Assembly: GCA_031262895.1 (NCBI GenBank)
Contig: JAISGW010000172.1
Location: 1 to 9,010 of the forward strand
DNA length: 9,010 bases
Reading direction: 5' to 3'
From: Tannerella sp.
Lineage (GTDB): Bacteria; Bacteroidota; Bacteroidia; Bacteroidales; Tannerellaceae
The position numbers and the translations under genes are program-made. Every line of letters starts with the position of its first letter. The first letter of the stretch is position 1. Positions 5,496-9,010 of the stretch are shown here, piece by piece. The notes under the pieces were generated by a model. It saw only the letters and a program-made list of their open reading frames with translations, was not told the DNA's origin and made no database searches.

Positions 5496-6557
5496 ATGAA
5501 AACGAACATGACAAGAAAGACCTTCGCATTGGGACTCTTCCTGATGCTGACCCTCGGCCTCCAAGCCGCCGGCTCCTGGAAAGTGACGAAGAACAAGGAG
5601 TACAACCAAAGCTTCAATGTCGGTCAAGGCGACCGCCTCAGCGTGGACAACCGTTACGGCAGCGTGACCGTGGTACCTTGGGAGAAGAGCGAAGTGGCCT
5701 TCCGGGTAGTCGTTACTTCGAAGGCGGGAAACGAACGCGACGCCCAAGCCAACCTCGACCGCATCCAGATTGCCCTCAACAAGGCCGGCCATCTCGTCAG
5801 CGGCATCACTACGCTGGGGAACTCAAGCTGGAAAACCGGCCAGTCTTCGTACAGCATTGACTACTATGTGAACATCCCGGCCGACTTGGCCATGGCCGTC
5901 AGCCAGAAATACGGCGACATCAACCTGCCCTCTCCTTTGGACGGCGACTGTGCCCTGAACGTGAAGTACGGCAAGCTGAACGCTTCCGACTTCAGCAAGC
6001 CCCTGTCCGTGGAAGCTGCCTACAGCACGCTCAACCTCGGCAATGCCCCGAAACTTGCACTTGAAATCTCGTATTGCGACAAGAGCCAGCTCGGTAACAT
6101 AGGTGAGCTGAACATCGAAAGCAAGTACTCCGGCTTAAAGGTCGGACAGGTAGACCGGCTGGCCTTGGAAGACAAGTACGGAAAGACTCAGGTAGGCTCG
6201 GCCAAAACGGTCGCCGTGGAAAGCAAATACAGCGATTTTAGTTTAGGCGAACTCTCCGACAAGCTGACGGCCGAGACGAAATACAGCCATCTGTCTGTCG
6301 GACGTCTCGACGCGGGCTTCTCTACCGTAAACGTGGAAGCCGAATACAGCGACTACCAATTCTCCGTGCCGGAAGAGGCCGCCTTCAAAGTAGAAGCCCT
6401 CAACATGAACTACGGCAAGGCCAATGTCGACTTGAAAAACGTACAAAGCAGCACAAAAAACAAGGTGAACCATTACTTCGAGGTGAACGGCGGCCAAGGC
6501 GGCCTTATCCATTTCGATAACGAGGGCTACTCCAACCTGCAGATAAAAGGGCTGTAA
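5496..6557 (+). CDS. Secreted DUF4097-like beta-repeat protein
   Basis: A 353-residue exported protein of the sigma-operon. Residues 1-25 are a signal peptide (MKTNMTRKT, hydrophobic core, cleavage near LQAAG) with no lipobox Cys. The body is built from short beta-strand repeats centred on a Tyr in [KE]YS/GxxxxG patterns. Tyr residues lie at about 54, 139, 158, 176, 193, 211, 228, 245, 263, 284 and 306, and the central ones are 17-19 residues apart. Examples are IESKYSGLKVG, LEDKYGKTQVG, VESKYSDFSLG and AETKYSHLSVG. This is what a single-stranded beta-helix or DUF4097-type adhesin-like fold looks like. The protein is probably periplasmic or on the surface. The start may instead be the ATG at 5508; both give a signal peptide. 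It lies 8 nt behind the anti-sigma-like gene and may be a sensor partner or regulatory target. Its biochemical role is unknown. Confidence 0.85.
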   Translation: MKTNMTRKTFALGLFLMLTLGLQAAGSWKVTKNKEYNQSFNVGQGDRLSVDNRYGSVTVVPWEKSEVAFRVVVTSKAGNERDAQANLDRIQIALNKAGHLVSGITTLGNSSWKTGQSSYSIDYYVNIPADLAMAVSQKYGDINLPSPLDGDCALNVKYGKLNASDFSKPLSVEAAYSTLNLGNAPKLALEISYCDKSQLGNIGELNIESKYSGLKVGQVDRLALEDKYGKTQVGSAKTVAVESKYSDFSLGELSDKLTAETKYSHLSVGRLDAGFSTVNVEAEYSDYQFSVPEEAAFKVEALNMNYGKANVDLKNVQSSTKNKVNHYFEVNGGQGGLIHFDNEGYSNLQIKGL

Positions 6558-6579
6558 ACACAGGCTCGCATTTAATATG

Positions 6580-6587
6580 TACTTTTG
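6580..6587 (+). promoter_or_regulatory. Bacteroides -7 promoter element for argS
   Basis: TACTTTTG matches TAnnTTTG exactly and lies 36 bp before the ATG at 6624, separating argS from the sigma operon. No clear TTTG sits at -33, since that stretch overlaps the end of the upstream gene. Transcription would start near 6594, leaving only about 8 nt before the ATG at 6603 but about 29 nt before 6624, which favours the latter as the true start. Confidence 0.55.
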
Positions 6588-6623
6588 CCCCCAATTATAG
6601 AAATGAAACGAGACAAGGACATC

Positions 6624-8414
6624 ATGACGATTGAACAACAAATCGCGAAGGGGGTAGCCGCCGGTATCCGGGCGCTTTACGGGGCGGAAGTATCGCCTGA
6701 ATCGGTGCAATTGCAAAAGACAAAAAAGGAATTCAAGGGACATCTTACGCTGGTCGTTTTCCCTTTCCTTAAACTCTCCAAGAAATCGCCCGAAAAGACG
6801 GCCGAAGAAATCGGCGCTTACCTGCAAGCACAAGAGCCTTCGGTGGCCGGCTACAACGTCATTAAGGGCTTCCTGAATTTGAGCGTGGCTGCTTCCTGCT
6901 GGCTCCGCCTGCTGGAGGAAATACAGGCGGCGCCCGATTACGGGCGCCGCGAAGCCACGGCCTCCTCTCCGCTGGTGATGATAGAATACTCCTCGCCCAA
7001 CACGAACAAGCCCCTGCATCTGGGACATATACGCAACAACCTGCTCGGATACAGCCTGGCCGAAATTCTGAAGGCCAACGGCTGCCGCGTGGTGAAGACG
7101 AACATCGTCAACGACCGGGGCATACACATCTGCAAGTCCATGCTGGCCTGGCAGAAATGGGGCAATGACGAGACGCCGGAATCTTCCGGCAAGAAAGGCG
7201 ACCATCTCATCGGCGATTATTACGTCCTTTTCGACAAAAAATATAAGGAAGAGGTGGCGGCCTTAGAAGCTACCGGCCTGGGCAAGGAAGAAGCTGAAGC
7301 CCAAGCGCCGCTGATGGCCGAAGCGCACGATATGCTCCGCCGCTGGGAAGCCGGCGACAAGGAAGTGCGTGCCCTCTGGGAAAAGATGAACGCCTGGGTG
7401 TACGCCGGCTTCGACGAAACCTACCGCCGATTAGGCGTTGACTTCGACAAGATTTATTACGAGTCGCAGACCTATCTCGAAGGCAAGAAGGAAGTGCTGC
7501 GCGGCTTGGATGAAGGTCTCTTCTACCGTCGCGAAGACGGCTCCGTATGGGCCGACCTCACCAAAGACGGCCTCGACGAGAAACTCCTGCTGCGCTCCGA
7601 CGGTACTTCGGTCTACATGACGCAGGACATAGGCACTGCCAAACTCCGCTTCGACGATTATCCCATAGACAAGATGATTTACGTGGTGGGCAACGAGCAG
7701 AATTACCATTTCCAGGTGCTCTCGCTGCTGCTTGACAAGCTGGGGTTTGCTTTCGGCAAAGGCTTAGTTCATTTCTCCTACGGTATGGTCGAATTGCCCG
7801 ACGGCAAGATGAAAAGCCGCGAAGGCACCGTAGTCGATGCCGACGACTTGATGGATGAAATGGAGCGAACCGCCAAGGACATTTCCGAAGAATTGGGCAA
7901 ACTCGATGAAATGACGCCCGCTGAAGCCCTGAATACCATTCGGATGATAGGCCTCGGCTCGCTGAAATATTTCATCTTGAAAGTGGACCCCAAGAAGAAC
8001 ATGACCTTCAACCCCAAAGAATCCATAGACTTCAACGGCAATACGGGTTCTTTCATCCAATATACCCCTGCGCGCATCTGTTCGCTGCTGCGCAAGGCCA
8101 AGGAACAAGGCTTTGCCCTGCCCGATAAATTGGCCGATTCCGACTTATCCGAGCGGGAAGAAAGCTTGATACAAAAACTGGCAGAATACGCTTCTATCGT
8201 GTCTGAGGCGGGTGCTTCCTATAGCCCGGCACTTATTGCCAATTACACTTACGATCTGGTAAAGGAATACAACCAGTTCTACCACGATTATCCCATCCTG
8301 CGCGAAGCCGACGGCGCCCTGCGCGACTTCCGCCTGCTGCTTTCGGCCAACGTTGCCAAGGTCATTAAATCGGGCATGGGCTTGCTGGGCATAGAAGTTC
8401 CCGAAAAGATGTAG
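6624..8414 (+). CDS. argS: Arginyl-tRNA synthetase
   Basis: Class Ia aminoacyl-tRNA synthetase that charges tRNA-Arg with arginine in the cytoplasm; essential. From the ATG at 6624 the protein has 596 residues, normal for the family. The N-terminal tRNA D-loop-binding domain covers about 1-90. The catalytic Rossmann fold follows, with EYSSPNTNKPLHLGHIRNN at about 121-139 (HIGH motif as HLGH) and YMTQDIGTAKLR at about 331-342. The KMSKS loop is KMKSREG at about 395-401. The C-terminal DALR anticodon-binding helices begin near FIQYTPARICSLLRKA. An in-frame ATG at 6603 would add seven residues (MKRDKDI); I prefer 6624 because AAGGA lies 4 nt before it, the promoter position fits, and the MTIEQ start resembles family starts. 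The U32 gene follows after 4 nt, so the two are probably co-transcribed. Confidence 0.98.
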   Translation: MTIEQQIAKGVAAGIRALYGAEVSPESVQLQKTKKEFKGHLTLVVFPFLKLSKKSPEKTAEEIGAYLQAQEPSVAGYNVIKGFLNLSVAASCWLRLLEEIQAAPDYGRREATASSPLVMIEYSSPNTNKPLHLGHIRNNLLGYSLAEILKANGCRVVKTNIVNDRGIHICKSMLAWQKWGNDETPESSGKKGDHLIGDYYVLFDKKYKEEVAALEATGLGKEEAEAQAPLMAEAHDMLRRWEAGDKEVRALWEKMNAWVYAGFDETYRRLGVDFDKIYYESQTYLEGKKEVLRGLDEGLFYRREDGSVWADLTKDGLDEKLLLRSDGTSVYMTQDIGTAKLRFDDYPIDKMIYVVGNEQNYHFQVLSLLLDKLGFAFGKGLVHFSYGMVELPDGKMKSREGTVVDADDLMDEMERTAKDISEELGKLDEMTPAEALNTIRMIGLGSLKYFILKVDPKKNMTFNPKESIDFNGNTGSFIQYTPARICSLLRKAKEQGFALPDKLADSDLSEREESLIQKLAEYASIVSEAGASYSPALIANYTYDLVKEYNQFYHDYPILREADGALRDFRLLLSANVAKVIKSGMGLLGIEVPEKM

Positions 8415-8418
8415 CACC

Positions 8419-9010
8419 ATGGAGGTACGTGATTTCGAAATCATGGCCCCGGCCGGCTCTTACGAGTCGTTAATGGCCGCCCTGCAAGGCGGGGCCGACG
8501 CCATATACTTCGGCGTGGAAGGATTGAACATGCGCTCACGCTCCTCGAACAACTTCACGCTCGACGATCTGCGGCGCATTGCCTCCCTTTGCCGTGAGTG
8601 GGGCGTGAAAAGCTACCTTACCGTCAACACCATCCTGTACGACGAAGACATTCCGCTGATGCGGCGCATCGTCGACGCTTCCTTAGAGGCCGGTGTCTCG
8701 GCTATCATCGCCTCCGACGTGGCGGCCATGAAATATGCCCGGCAAATCGGCCAGGAAGTGCACCTGTCTACCCAGTTGAACATCTCCAATACGGAAGCCC
8801 TGAAGTTTTACGCCCGCTTTGCCGACGTAGTTGTCCTGGCCCGCGAGCTGAATCTGGAACAAGTCGCCCGTATCCACGAACAAATCGTCAAAGAGGGCAT
8901 CAAAGGCCCCAAAGGGCAACCTCTGCGTATCGAGATGTTCTGCCACGGCGCTCTTTGCATGGCCGTTTCCGGCAAATGCTATCTCAGTTTGCATGAAATG
9001 GATGCTTCGG
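8419..9010 (+). CDS. Peptidase U32 family protein (C-terminus beyond window)
   Basis: The frame is open from the ATG at 8419 to the right edge (197 codons). It begins MEVRDFEIMAPAGSYESLMA, followed by GGADAIYFGVEGLNMR, and continues as an alpha/beta (TIM-barrel-like) domain with YLTVNTILYDED and VHLSTQLNISNTEALKF. The U32 signature is complete at about 172-190: E-M-F-C-H-G-A-L-C-M-A-V-S-G-K-C-Y-L-S. Members once called collagenase-like proteases (PrtC) are now known in E. coli to include RNA hydroxylation factors (RlhA on 23S rRNA, TrhP/YegQ on tRNA), so an RNA-modification role is more likely than proteolysis. Which subgroup it belongs to cannot be decided from the N-terminal part. It lies 4 nt behind argS, which fits a translation-linked function. 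Confidence 0.93.
   Translation, partial: MEVRDFEIMAPAGSYESLMAALQGGADAIYFGVEGLNMRSRSSNNFTLDDLRRIASLCREWGVKSYLTVNTILYDEDIPLMRRIVDASLEAGVSAIIASDVAAMKYARQIGQEVHLSTQLNISNTEALKFYARFADVVVLARELNLEQVARIHEQIVKEGIKGPKGQPLRIEMFCHGALCMAVSGKCYLSLHEMDAS

Noticed and set aside
6243..7205. Minus-strand open frame of 320 codons opposite the beta-repeat gene and argS
   Set aside because: It overlaps the 5' half of argS and the previous gene's end in antisense; no motif supports it.

Overview
The window looks like the chromosome of a Bacteroidales (Bacteroidota) bacterium. The grounds are a SusC/RagA-type TonB-dependent outer-membrane protein, several TAnnTTTG promoter elements of the Bacteroides type, A-rich sequence rather than strong Shine-Dalgarno sites before most starts, and an ECF sigma / membrane protein / beta-repeat protein cluster typical of that phylum. 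Coding DNA is moderately GC-rich; the spacers are AT-rich. I cannot name the genus.

Layout. Positions 1-2440 (minus) hold the first 813 codons of a SusC-like transporter; its C-terminus, and any SusD partner, lie beyond the left edge. Positions 2441-3053 have no convincing gene but hold two unrelated tandem arrays: a degenerate 8-bp array (2543-2598) and eight units of exactly 42 bp (2629-2964), each with a short hairpin that pairs fully only in minus-strand RNA. Positions 3054-4274 (minus) encode a DUF4062 domain fused to a formylglycine-generating-enzyme (SUMF1/C-type-lectin fold) domain. The fusion lacks the catalytic cysteines, and its last 33 residues resemble the variable region of a diversity-generating retroelement (DGR) target.

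A 138-bp divergent spacer, with a well-formed Bacteroides promoter for the minus gene, leads into a plus-strand operon: ECF sigma factor (4413-4958), a single-pass membrane protein in the anti-sigma position (4960-5487) and a secreted protein with about eleven Tyr-centred beta repeats (5496-6557). The three are packed with 1- and 8-nt gaps and plausibly form one envelope-sensing unit. A separate promoter precedes argS (6624-8414), which is followed after 4 nt by a peptidase U32 family gene (8419 to the right edge).

The points most worth a second look are the hairpin array with its strand bias, the DUF4062-FGE protein with a possible DGR-type variable tail, and the sigma / anti-sigma / beta-repeat triad. 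No reverse transcriptase, DGR template repeat, transposase, tRNA, rRNA or CRISPR array was found in the window.
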